Assembly (NCBI GenBank): GCA_963817855.1
Contig: CAWFQA010000001.1
Location: forward strand, 2,108,001-2,172,000
DNA from: JAKAAZ01 sp963817855
GTDB taxonomy: Bacteria; Acidobacteriota; Terriglobia; Terriglobales; Acidobacteriaceae
Length of the DNA stretch: 64,000 bases
Direction of reading: 5' to 3'
Shown here: positions 56,327 to 64,000 of the stretch, in pieces
Position numbering within the stretch: the stretch's first letter is position 1
How the letters are laid out: every line of letters starts with the position of its first letter
The notes under the pieces: generated by a model
Databases searched by the model: none
Seen by the model: the letters and a program-made list of their open reading frames with translations, nothing else
Told to the model about the DNA's origin: nothing
Position numbers and translations under genes: made by a program

Positions 56327-56387
56327 CAGCGGCGCCATCATCAGCCAATGCAGGGTTAAACGTGGCGAGAATGCCACGAGCTCACGC

Positions 56388-57422
56388 CTAAAACTCCCCG
56401 GGTTCGTTTTCTTTGATCTCTATGAACTTGATCTTCAAAAGAAGATTTATCAGTCGGAAAAGATCTCGACCAAGATCATTCAACTCGAACAGGAAGTAAT
56501 AAAGGTGGTATTCGCCCGAACAGTCGCGCCCCGCAGCTAATTGGCCATTCTTCAGCAGAAAACCCGGTTCGCCATCGTAGTCGTCGCCCCAAACGCTTGA
56601 GGGGCGGTAATCGCCATCCCCATCCACATAACAAGAAGAGCTCTCTTCAGCTTCTTCCTCAGCTGAGAAGTCGAGATAGGGATATGCATCCTCGACGTGC
56701 TCTACGCCGAGCATCAATTGCCAATGATTTCGGAGACCTTCACCTCCTCCCGATATTGCACGCTCTTCAAAATGAATCTCGCCTCTTGTCTTGCTCTGCC
56801 AGTCGAAAATCTCGGCGCGCTGTTCAACTTTTCTCTTGCCCGCCGTTCCAATACGCCAAATAAGACTGTAATCGCGCTGACAGAGACGCGCTTGACTCTT
56901 CTCAACCGACATGGCTTTGCCCCATTCTCCGATAGTGCTTTCGCGTAGGATGAGACGAAGCGCCTCCTCGTCAAGTCTGCTGTTCCCCGGAACTTCGATA
57001 TCAACTGTTTCTTGTTCAAGGGGGAGAATGTCTTTACCCCAGGTGTCTTCGACGCACTTTTTGCAAATTGAGGATGTAAAACGAATCGAGAGAGCCAACG
57101 TAGAGTGCCAGATAAGTCGGCATCGGTTGAAGGAACCAAAACTTCAGATGATCGACCCTGGAACCTGAAATGGAACGACGTAGCCTTTTCAGCCTCCTCC
57201 ATTGGCAGAGTATTGGGCATGATACCTTTCAGCTGAAACCAACAGAGGCAGCTCGTGACCGCCGCACCTCCATTCTTCAAAGGTCCGCGTCAAATGTAGA
57301 CCCAAGTCGCGCGTAGCGATATCACGTTCATAGGAGACAAATTGTCCGAACTGCGCTGCGAAGGCTCGGAACTTCTCCGTATAGGTGTGTTCAAACAGAT
57401 CGGTCTTTCCGATGACCACCAT
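56388..57422 (-). pseudogene. DUF4365-like protein (possible nuclease-related domain), several frameshifts
   Basis: Joining three frames gives a continuous protein of about 345 residues. It opens 'MVVIGKTDLFEHTYTEKF' with 'FVSYERDIATRDLGLHLTRTFE', then, after a shift near 57255, 'CWFQLKGIMPNTL'. After another near 57150 comes 'VDHLKFWFLQPMPTYLALYVGSLDSFYILNLQ', and after a third near 57057 'VEDTWGKDILPLEQETVDIEVPGN'. The remaining C-terminus is acidic. The order 'xQLKG ... W...P.YLALYV.....Y.L.LQ' fits DUF4365, whose D...(E/Q)xK pattern resembles PD-(D/E)XK nucleases. Family assignment is by memory of the pattern. Adjacent to a second broken gene and two IS copies. Confidence 0.55.
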
Positions 57423-57535
57423 ATTCTTTACGTCCTCTCACATCAAATGATAGGCAATCTATTAGCGGAACATTCATGGGAAGGACGTTTGCAAAACTGT
57501 TACTTCCAAAACCTGCGATGATCCATGGAAAGTAT

Positions 57536-58083
57536 TCAATTGCTCGAACCGAGTGGCAGATGATCCTGCTTGGGGTGGTGAGGCACATGCCTATAAACTT
57601 CGAGAACTTCGTAGCTTTTATTTGCATAGACCCCGGAAACATCGTCCCGCTCCTGGTGGATAGCAAGCCGCACTTGAAACTCGTCGCCAGGCGCAATCGT
57701 GAAATTATGCTTAGCGAATTCATCATAAAAATTGGGGTCCTTGATCGGAGCAGAAATATTAATTCCGTGCCACCGAAATCCCCACTTTCGGTTGCTCCGT
57801 TCCATGATCGCCTTCACGATGTACAGATCGCAGTCCTCTTCTACTACTCTCGTCTTTGCGTCAGGATCCTGGGGTTCGTCACGGATAGTAAGAAGTTCGG
57901 CGTGGCAAGAATGAACGCTGGCGGCGGTCCCGAGATATCAGATACAAGGCCGAATCCGGTAACACTATCGTCCCTAACGACACTACCTAGCATTCGATCC
58001 ATCGAACGCACAAAAATAGGGTTTTGAGCAACAGCTTGAGTCGCTTCATGCACCTCTCTAGACACTATGATTGTGTCGTTCAA
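57536..58083 (-). pseudogene. Unnamed conserved protein, frameshifted
   Basis: The first frame, from 58083, gives 'MNDTIIVSREVHEATQAVAQNP' to about 57900. The conserved part continues in the next frame as 'LLTIRDEPQDPDAKTRVVEEDCDLYIVKAIMERSNRKWGFRWHG', then 'ISAPIKDPNFYDEFAKHNFTIAPGDEFQVRLAIHQERD' and 'SYEVLEVYRHVPH' to 57536. I believe similar 'RKWxFxWxGxxISAP' proteins exist as unnamed accessory proteins in several phyla, but I know no function. Restored length about 182 residues. No membrane or signal sequence. Upstream of the DUF4365-like gene on the same strand, with a 113-bp gap. Confidence 0.5.
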
Positions 58084-58113
58084 CTTTACCTACATCCTCC
58101 GCAGTCACCTGAA

Positions 58114-59399
58114 TGGTCTGCCCGATGTTTTGTACCAGTGAGATTGTTAGTGTAGCGCGCAACGGATGAGTTAGTGATCGGACCAGTATTTCTGTACCAA
58201 GCCTAGAGTTAGTCTTCGGCTGGTTTAGGTTGCAGTGAGTACGCGGCTAGCCGCGTACTCACTGGCGAACTCTTCCGGCGTCCGTTCCCCGAGAGATCGG
58301 TGAGGACGACTCTCATTGTATTCCTGCCTCCATGCCTCGATCAGCCGTTTTGCCTCTGTCAGCGTTCCGAACCAGTGGGCATTCAGACACTTCCGCTCGG
58401 AAGGTTCCGTTGAACGATTCCACGAAGGCATTATCCGTCGGTTTGCCTGGACGCGAGAAGTCGATTTTGATTCCGTTCTGATAGGCCCATAGGTCCATCG
58501 GCTGGTGAACTCGCTTCCGTTGTCACAGAACAGGAACTTCGGCACTTCACGGCGCTGTTTTGCTTGGCTCAACACTCGCACCACATCGTCTCCTTTCAGT
58601 CTCTGACCTACTTCGATCGCGACACTCTCCCGCGTGTACACATCGACGACCGTCAATGCCCGGAAGCGCGTCCCATCCTGCAACGATCAGCTACGAAGTC
58701 GATACTCCAGGCCTGATTCGGCGCCGTGGCGATCAAGCGCTCTTCCCGGTGCCGCACTGCTTTCCTCTTGCGCTGCGGCCGTTTCTTCAAGGCCAGGCCC
58801 TTCTTCCTTGTACAGCCTATACACCAGGTATTTCCCCACGTTCCAGCCCTCGCGGTTCAGCAGCGCGCGGATCTTGCGATACCCGTAACGCACTCTGCTC
58901 TGTGCGATCTCGCGTATCCTCATCCGCAACTCTGTCCATGGTTCCCGATGACTCTGGGCAACGATACGTGCCTCGCACCATCAGGAGAACCCGGCAGGCG
59001 TGCCGCTCGCTCGCCCGATACTGGTCGCGTAAATGATCGACCAGCGGACGGCGACCCGAAGGCTTCAGAACTTTTTTCGCAGCACATCCTGCAGCATCGT
59101 CTTGTCCAGACTGAGATCTGCAACCAGTTGCTTCAACCGGCTGTTCTCTTCCTGAAGTTGCTTCATCTGACGGGCCTGATCCGTTTCCATGCCAATGTAC
59201 TGCTTCTTCCATCGGTAGAAGGTCTGCTCGCTGATCCACCTTCCGGATCACCTCCGCCACCGGCACGCCCAGCTCTGCCTGCTTCACCACCGCCACAATC
59301 TGCTCCACAGAAAACCGCTTCTTCTTTCACGCAAAATCTCCCTTCAGATTTTGCCGAAGACTAACATTTCAACTGGCTCAAAAATACCGGGGCCCATCA
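58114..59399 (-). mobile_element. Degenerate IS3-family element (copy 1)
   Basis: About 1286 bp between imperfect inverted ends: left 'tggtctgcccg...ttttgtaccagt..gattgttagt' (from 58114) and right, read on the minus strand, 'tgatgggccccgg..tttttgagccagt' followed by 'tgttagt' (ending 59399). Both start TG as IS3 ends do. Inside are orfA and orfB remains on the minus strand. The 3-bp flanks (gaa/tta) differ, so no target duplication remains. Confidence 0.75.
58225..59308 (-). pseudogene. IS3-family transposase orfA/orfB, multiple frameshifts
   Basis: Across shifting frames one reads orfA ('EQIVAVVKQAELGVPVAEVI', 'EQTFYRWKKQYIGM', 'EENSRLKQLVADLSLDK'), then orfB ('SRVRYGYRKIRALLNREGW', 'QAWSIDFVAD', 'LTVVDVYTRE', 'FLFCDNGSEFTS', 'GKPTDNAFVESFNGTFR', 'EYNESRPHRSLGERTPEEF'). 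The DDE residues are visible (D in SIDF, D in CDNGSEF, E in FVESFN). At least four single-base shifts interrupt it, so no active transposase can be made. Confidence 0.8.
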
Positions 59400-60301
59400 T
59401 TAGTAAGTCCGTCGCAGTCGGGGGCGTGGAGAAGTGGGAAGCGCGTAGCGGTTTCCACTTCTCCATACCCCAAGCTGTTTGCCATCCATGCCTCTGGTGC
59501 CGGTGGTCTGTAGCCCAGCGAAGAGTGTGGCCGGAAGGTGTTGTAGTGAACGCGCCAGCGCTCTGCCAGCACCCTGATCTCTTTCATCGAGTAGAAGATT
59601 TCACCGTTCAGAAACTCGTCTCGGAGTTTCGAGTTGAAGCTTTCGCAGTAGCCGTTTTCCCATGGGCTCCCCGGTTCGATGTAAGCCGTTCTCGCGCCCA
59701 TGCCCGCAAGCCATTTCCGCAGATCCCGGGCGACGGACTCAGGGCCATTGTCGGAGCGAAGATGTTCCGGCACGCCCTTCACCACCATCACGTCGGCCAG
59801 CGCTTCGATCACCTTCGCTGAACTCCATCTTCGTTCCGACCGGATCATCAGGCACTCTCGGGTGTGTTCGTCGATAAGGTTCAGCATCCGCACCGTCCTT
59901 CCGTCATAGGTCTTCGCGCTGACGAAGTCATACGACCATACATGGTTGACGTGCTGTGGACGCAGCCGTACGCACGATCCGTCGTTTGAGCCACAACCGT
60001 CCGCGCGGCTTTTGCTTTTGCGGAACCTTCAGCCCTTCACGACGCCAGATCCGCTCTACCCGGTCTTTGCCAACCTGCCAGCCATCGCGCTTCAGCAGCG
60101 CCGTGATCCGGCGGTAGCCGTAACGTCCATACTCGCTGGCGAACTCCACGATGGCCTTGGTGAGTCCATCCTCGTCTTCGCGCTGTGTCAGTTGATAGCG
60201 TTGCGTACCGCGTGGCTGGTTCACCAATCGGCACGCCCGGCGTTCACTCATGCCTTGTTCCTGAGCATGATCCACCGCACAACGCCGTCGTTCAGGGCTT
60301 A
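59378..60301 (-). pseudogene. IS3 transposase orfB, one frameshift
   Basis: From 'LSPERRRCAVDHAQEQGMSERRACRLV' through 'EYGRYGYRRITALLKRDGW' the frame is open; at about 59996 the coding strand reads 'ctcaaacgacgg', one A too many. Beyond it: 'NDGSCVRLRPQHVNHVWSYDFVSAKTYDGR', 'LIDEHTRECLMIRSERRW', 'LRSDNGPESVARDL', 'YCESFNSKLRDEFLNGE', 'HSSLGYRPPAPEAW'. DDE residues are D in 'SYDFV', D in 'RSDNGPE' and E in 'YCESFN'. The last residues read into copy 1. Confidence 0.82.
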
Positions 60302-60638
60302 GAAGTTTCCCGAGGCGATGTCCTTCAACACCAGTTTCTCCAGGCTCAATTCCGAGACCAGCCGCTTCAGCTTGGCGTTTTCCTGTTCCAGCTCTTTCAG
60401 CCGACGAGCCTGGTCTACCTGCAACCCGCCAAATTCCTTGCGCCACCGGTAGTAGGTCTGCTCCATGATGCCGCCTTCCCGGCAGGCGTTCGGTAACGTC
60501 TTCCCGTTCACCGCAACCTCGATCTGTCGCAGCAGATTCACGATCTGTTCGCCCGTATGCTCTTCCCCTGCCATTTCCAGCTCCTTTTGTTCCAGTTTGT
60601 CTCTTTTGCACTGGTTCAAAAAAGGCCGGGCACTCCAT
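59400..60638 (-). mobile_element. IS3-family element (copy 2), left end missing
   Basis: The right end ('actggttcaaaaaaggccgggcactcca', ending 60638) is an IS3-type terminus, equal but for one base to the scar at 2764-2792. On the left the element meets the end of copy 1 at 59399/59400, with no inverted repeat of its own, so copy 1 or a deletion has removed it. Codes orfA and a frameshifted orfB on the minus strand. Confidence 0.75.
60299..60574 (-). CDS. IS3 transposase orfA (HTH protein)
   Basis: 91 residues from the ATG at 60574, 64 bp inside the element's right end. Helix-turn-helix: 'EQIVNLLRQIEVAVNGKTLPNACREGGIMEQTYYRWRKEFGGL', then a leucine-zipper-like 'ARRLKELEQENAKLKRLVSELSLEKLVLKDIA', the usual IS407-group orfA. 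It overlaps orfB, where a -1 programmed shift would normally produce the full transposase. This frame is intact. Confidence 0.88.
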   Translation of the reverse strand: MAGEEHTGEQIVNLLRQIEVAVNGKTLPNACREGGIMEQTYYRWRKEFGGLQVDQARRLKELEQENAKLKRLVSELSLEKLVLKDIASGNF

Positions 60639-61262
60639 GAACCGACCATCTTCTTGGACAGCGTGTGATCATAAATATAGGTCGAAAGAACACCGATGAT
60701 ACTTTGGTAATAGTTCGTTTTTGACAAGCAGCCCAGATCTTGCGCAGGTGGCAGATATTCGGCGCTTGAAACTTCCCGAACCTGAGGGATTCTACGACTA
60801 TCTCGATGTCAATAGCGCCGTTGAGAGTTCCAACCGCCGCTTTTGCTGCACTCCAAAGCCACCAGTGTCGACGCGAATGCGTATGCATTCGGTCGCTTGT
60901 GGAGTCTGAAAATAGAGCACAAGACCGCTCGTTGAGCTATTTATACGAATTCTTGCTACACTTCCTCCTGACAGCCGATTCTCAGGCGCAAAACATCTCA
61001 AAAGCTGGGATGGAATGAATGACATTGATTTGCTCAACGGACTTCGCGTGGCAAACCCGCTGTTGCCGAAACGGCACTTGTATGCGGGTCATCAACCTTG
61101 ATTCACGGATTTTCGCGACCGCCACAGTCTCAACAATGGTGTCGGCCGGGTGCCCCATCCTAGCGAAGCTGAGGGTGGATAAGAACGATGTCCGCATCAT
61201 CATAAAGCGTCTGAAAACAATTTCCATCTTGACACAGTTGCACCAGGTGCTACAGTAATTGC
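60639..61262. other. Gap without a recognised gene
   Basis: Short frames only (for example 60721-60909), with no motif. Contains the palindrome-like repeat near 61151-61180 and the toxin promoter. Confidence 0.45.
61151..61180. repeat. Palindromic interspersed repeat, diverged copy
   Basis: 'tgccccatcctagcgaagctgagggtggat' has the layout of the repeat at 53168-53193 (left arm ccccatcct, right arm agggtgg) but an imperfect stem. Confidence 0.5.
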
Positions 61263-61627
61263 ATGGCGAATCAGCATGGGAAATCAGAGCGGGTTTTCAA
61301 AACCGCATGGTTTGCCAAAGCTGCCAGAAAGGCACACATCCCGGAAAGCGAACTTTGTGCCTCCATACGGCAAGTGATGCTTGGCCAGGCCGACGACTTG
61401 GGCGGTGGAGTCTTCAAAAAGCGCCTGGGCAAAAATTTATACCGCTCCATCATCGTCGCCAAGGGCGGTCAATATTGGATTTATGCCTACCTTTTTGCCA
61501 AGCAGGATCGGGCCAATATTGAGGACGAGTTGGTAGCTTTCCGCAAGCTGGCGGTTCTGTATGCGCGGAAACAGCGGCTGACATCGCCAAGGAAATGCAA
61601 CTCAAAGAACTGGTGGAGATGCCATGA
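61263..61627 (+). pseudogene. RelE-type toxin (PF06296-like), frameshifted near the end
   Basis: Reads 'HGKSERVFKTAWFAKAARKAHIPESELCASIRQVM', 'DLGGGVFKKRLGKNLYRSIIVAKGGQYWIYAYLFAKQDRANIEDEL', 'FRKLAVLYAR': the RelE-like toxin family that inhibits translation or cleaves mRNA. At about 61567 ('gcgcggaaac') a missing G shifts the frame; the restored end is 'ETAADIAKEMQLKELVEMP' stopping at 61627. That stop overlaps the antitoxin ATG by ATGA, which supports the corrected reading. About 121 residues. As sequenced the tail is altered but the core remains. Confidence 0.72.
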
Positions 61628-61948
61628 CGAAGAAGCGTAAATACAAATCGGACGCGTTCGAGGCAATTCACAGCGCCGTCGCCGGTATGGTATCGGGCCG
61701 GCACCATCGACAAAACCACCATGCGCAGCTTTGACGCATCCTGTCTCGCCGCTCCCGCCCCGATCAAGCCGCATCAGATCAAGGCGCTCCGGGAGAGTCT
61801 CCGCGTCAGCCAACCGGTCTTCGCCCGCTACCTGAATACCAGTGAATCGACGGTGGAGAAGTGGGAGACGGGGGCAAAGAGGCCCAGCGGCATGGCGCTC
61901 AAGCTGCTGGCCGTCGTGCAGAAATACGGATTGAAGATGCTCGCCTGA
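61624..61948 (+). pseudogene. HTH antitoxin (XRE/NadS-like), frameshifted
   Basis: From ATG 61624: 'MTKKRKYKSDAFEAIHSAVAGM'. An extra G near 61690 breaks the frame; restored it continues 'YRAGTIDKTTMRSFDASCLA' and the intact C-terminal helix-turn-helix 'ALRESLRVSQPVFARYLNTSESTVEKWETGAKRPSGMALKLLAVV'. Typical antitoxin of RelE/HigB pairs that also represses its own promoter. The region from ATG 61721 alone could still bind DNA. Confidence 0.75.
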
Positions 61949-62163
61949 ACTTGTCCGAAAACGTTAGCCAATCCATATCAGGCTGCCAAAGAATTCTTCT
62001 TCTACCCCGCAACTTGGCGCGGGGGAGCCTGCTTCGCAGGTGCCAGTGCAAGCAGCGCCACGCCGATCACCACCAGCACGGCCACGCCAATCATTTCTCC
62101 GCGCGCAACAAAATGGCGCATTCCCTGATAGCCCATCACCGCAGCGTGCGCCAGGCTCTTGCC

Positions 62164-62506
62164 ATGCATCCACACACGCAAGCACGGTTCCTGATTCCCC
62201 TCCTGGCCCTCCTCCTCGTCAGCGGAGCAGCCCCCGCCCACGCCCAGCAACGCCAGCGCAGAGTATGCCCGTGCGGCCAGCACCGGCCAGCACGATTGGC
62301 GCTTCGACTACTCCGAACTTGGTAAAATAGAGATCAGCATCCTCCGACCGCCGTCCCGCAAGGCAGTGTATGTTCCGGATCGCACGGAGTTGCCACCGTC
62401 CGCTTTTCGTTTTTTCCTGAAATCCGCAGCGGAAGCCGATTTACATGAGGTTTCGACCTCATTCCACTGCAGCCAAGGCACTTGCCGCAAAAGACGCGTT
62501 GCATAA
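62164..62506 (+). pseudogene. Small secreted protein, probably frameshifted
   Basis: ATG 62164 starts a signal peptide (FLIPLLALLLVSGAAPAHAQ). Straight after it the natural frame becomes Arg-rich, while the next frame reads 'SAEYARAASTGQHDWRFDYSELGKIEISILRPPSRKAVYVPD' and 'ELPPSAFRFFLKSAAEADLHE' and stops at 62506. One base lost near 62254 would join them into about 114 residues. I recognise no family. A small minus-strand frame here (62002-62169) is less convincing. Confidence 0.45.
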
Positions 62507-62580
62507 TCCTTCAACTACGCTGCATAATCCTTCAACTATCCTGCATAATCCTTCAACTATCCTGCATAATCCTTCAATTG
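62501..62580. repeat. 21-bp tandem repeat, about 3.8 copies
   Basis: Units start at 62501, 62522, 62543 and 62564 with 'gcataatccttcaact' plus 'acgct' or 'atcct'. No spacers, so this is not a CRISPR array. It overlaps the stop of the preceding frame and lies 28 bp from the end of gpmA (convergent). Confidence 0.9.
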
Positions 62581-62608
62581 TGCACGCCCTTCCGCACCAC
62601 TCTCCCGG

Positions 62609-63358
62609 TTATTTCGCGACCGCTCCCTGGCTGGCCACAGCGGAAATCGCCTGCTCCACCCGCGCCGGATCGCCGAGATAGTAATGCTTCACCGGCTTCA
62701 GCTTCTCATCCAGCTCATACACCAGCGGAATTCCCGTGGGAATATTCAGCCCCGCAATTTCCTTGTCGGAGATTTCATCCAGGTACTTCACCAGCGCCCG
62801 CAGACTGTTGCCGTGCGCCGTGATCAGCACCTGGTTGCCTGCCTTCACGCGCGGCGCAATCACCTCATGCCAGCACGGAAGCACCCGCGCCACCGTGTCC
62901 TTCAGGCACTCCGTCAGCGGCAGTTGGCTCTTGCTCAAATTTTTGTATCGCGGATCGAAGCCCGGATAGCGCCGGTCCTTCTCATCGAGCGGTGGAGGAG
63001 GAACATCGTAGCTCCGCCGCCACAGCTTCATCTGCGCCTCGCCGTATTTCTCCGCTGTCTCCGCCTTGTCCAGTCCCTGCAGTGCTCCATAATGTCGCTC
63101 GTTCAGCCGCCAGTCCCGCACCACCGGAACCCACATGCGGTCCATCTCATCCAGCACCATCCAAAGCGTGCGAATCGCCCGCCGCAACACCGACGTATAG
63201 GTCACGTCGAACGCGAATCCTGCATCCATCAGCAGGCGTCCCGCGTCCCGCGCCTCCAGTTTTCCCCGATCCGACAGGTCCACGTCCGTCCATCCCGTAA
63301 ACAGGTTCTCTTTGTTCCAAACGCTCTCTCCATGCCGCAGCAGTACAAGTTTGCCCAT
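62609..63358 (-). CDS. gpmA: 2,3-bisphosphoglycerate-dependent phosphoglycerate mutase
   Basis: 249 residues. Catalytic motif 'LVLLRHGESVWNKENLFTGWTDVDLS' with the phosphohistidine in RHGES, 'RRAIRTLWMVLDEMDRMWVPV', 'WRLNERHYGALQGLDK' and the second His in 'LITAHGNSLRALVKYLD'. Interconverts 3- and 2-phosphoglycerate in glycolysis. Length matches E. coli GpmA. No frame problem. Confidence 0.95.
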   Translation of the reverse strand: MGKLVLLRHGESVWNKENLFTGWTDVDLSDRGKLEARDAGRLLMDAGFAFDVTYTSVLRRAIRTLWMVLDEMDRMWVPVVRDWRLNERHYGALQGLDKAETAEKYGEAQMKLWRRSYDVPPPPLDEKDRRYPGFDPRYKNLSKSQLPLTECLKDTVARVLPCWHEVIAPRVKAGNQVLITAHGNSLRALVKYLDEISDKEIAGLNIPTGIPLVYELDEKLKPVKHYYLGDPARVEQAISAVASQGAVAK

Positions 63359-63540
63359 CTTCCTTTTCCTTTTCTGTCTCGCCCATGGCGAGGGGGGTGG
63401 TTTTGTCGCATCTTGCTCCGATGTCCAATAGTGCGGACCGGAGCCGTGGTCTTTCGCAACTAAAAAATATCTCTTCGGTTCGTGTCTCTTATCCTAATCG
63501 AAGCAAAATTGCCCCATCGCCGCTCCGCGATTTTAAAAAT

Positions 63541-64000
63541 CTACGGAACAATCACCGCCGCGCCATCGATCGCATCATGCCGCAATGCGTCCATCGCCTC
63601 GTTGATGTCGTCCAGAGAAAACGCCGTCGCCTTCGTTTTTATGCCAATTTGGCCGGAAATCTGCAAAAAATCGCGCGCATCGTCCCGCGTCATATTCGCC
63701 ACGCTGCGAATCTGCCGCTCTCCCCAAAGCAATTTGTCATAGTCGAATTCAGGCATCCGATCCAGATGAATTGCATTGATCGCCACCACGCCACCCTTGC
63801 GCAAACTCGAAAGCGCAGCGACAACTACTTTCCCACTAGGCGCAAACGTCACCGCGCGATCCAGTTGTACTGGCGGCATTTCATTTTCCGAGCCCACCCA
63901 CTTAGCCCCTAAAGAGCCAGCAAGTTGGCGGTGCGATTCGCCTCGCGTCGACACATACACATCGCAATTCCACGCGTGCAGAACTGCAATCGCAAGATGC
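63541..64000 (-). CDS. Zinc-dependent alcohol dehydrogenase family, C-terminal part (runs off window)
   Basis: The frame is open to the last base of the window, so the 5' part is missing; 152 residues are visible. 'HLAIAVLHAWNCDVYVSTRGESHRQLAGSLGAKWVG' is the second half of the Rossmann NAD(P) domain, followed by 'DRAVTFAPSGKVVVAALSSLRKGGVVAINAIH' and 'FSLDDINEAMDALRHDAIDGAAVIVP', the usual C-terminus of MDR dehydrogenases. The catalytic zinc ligands are upstream, outside the window. Substrate unknown. Confidence 0.85.
   Translation of the reverse strand, partial: HLAIAVLHAWNCDVYVSTRGESHRQLAGSLGAKWVGSENEMPPVQLDRAVTFAPSGKVVVAALSSLRKGGVVAINAIHLDRMPEFDYDKLLWGERQIRSVANMTRDDARDFLQISGQIGIKTKATAFSLDDINEAMDALRHDAIDGAAVIVP

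Noticed and set aside
55898..56377. 159-residue minus-strand frame upstream of and overlapping the bactofilin 5' end
   Set aside because: Gly/Val-rich sequence is the antisense of the duplicated ABM gene end, then a shifted reading of the bactofilin start.
62002..62283. 93-residue minus-strand frame with one hydrophobic stretch
   Set aside because: Overlaps the better-supported plus-strand signal-peptide gene; only one Ala/Val helix and no conserved motif.
62501..62580. Possible CRISPR array
   Set aside because: The 21-bp units are directly contiguous with no spacers and no cas genes are nearby.

Overview
The window looks like a chromosomal segment of a soil acidobacterium (Terriglobia/Koribacter-Sulfotelmatobacter type). 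This is inferred from gene content: Tat-exported PIG-L/SelA-like pairs, a typical acidobacterial Ig-like protein tail, a b6-type cytochrome b fused to cytochrome c next to a caa3 oxidase, hemQ beside hemA/C/D, and short palindromic 'gtgcccca' repeats. No rRNA or species marker is present, so the assignment is not certain.

Layout. (1) 1-9.8 kb is an accessory region ending at a tyrosine integrase set against the 3' end of tRNA-Ala(CGC). It holds Tat-exported SelA-like and PIG-L genes, a proline-threonine-rich phosphoesterase lipoprotein, an IS-end scar and two truncated genes fused at a breakpoint. (2) 9.9-16.8 kb carries a serine hydrolase, then a surface-sugar locus: a divergent epimerase, then NeuB-like synthase, KdsC-like phosphatase, acetolactate-synthase-like TPP enzyme and FkbM methyltransferase. 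(3) 16.8-21.2 kb holds a phosphoglycolate-phosphatase-like HAD, an adhesin-like beta-repeat protein, a CorC/HlyC protein and an orphan DppB-type permease. (4) 21.4-29.6 kb is one respiratory cluster: caa3 oxidase subunits, a CtaF-like membrane protein, a diheme lipoprotein, Rieske (frameshifted), the b-c fusion and CtaG. (5) 29.6-36.1 kb on the minus strand is mutS-nagZ-anmK-peptide-binding lipoprotein, all overlapping, suggesting mismatch repair plus muropeptide recycling. (6) 36.4-41.9 kb is the haem block: hemX/ccsA-hemA-hemC-hemD, with nth-hemQ converging on it. (7) 42-48 kb holds DedA, an ECF sigma/anti-sigma pair, a ferritin-like protein, a GlsB-type membrane protein and glgX. (8) 48-64 kb mixes intact genes (NTF2-like, mtgA, ABM-domain, bactofilin, gpmA) with many broken ones: CE15-like esterase, repeat-rich phosphoesterase, DUF4365-like gene, two IS3 elements and a toxin-antitoxin pair.

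A recurring feature is single-nucleotide frameshifts: one each in mutS and the Rieske gene, and many between 48 and 62.5 kb. They could be read errors or real decay, perhaps aided by loss of MutS. Reading frames were reconstructed by hand where flanking frames clearly continue one protein.
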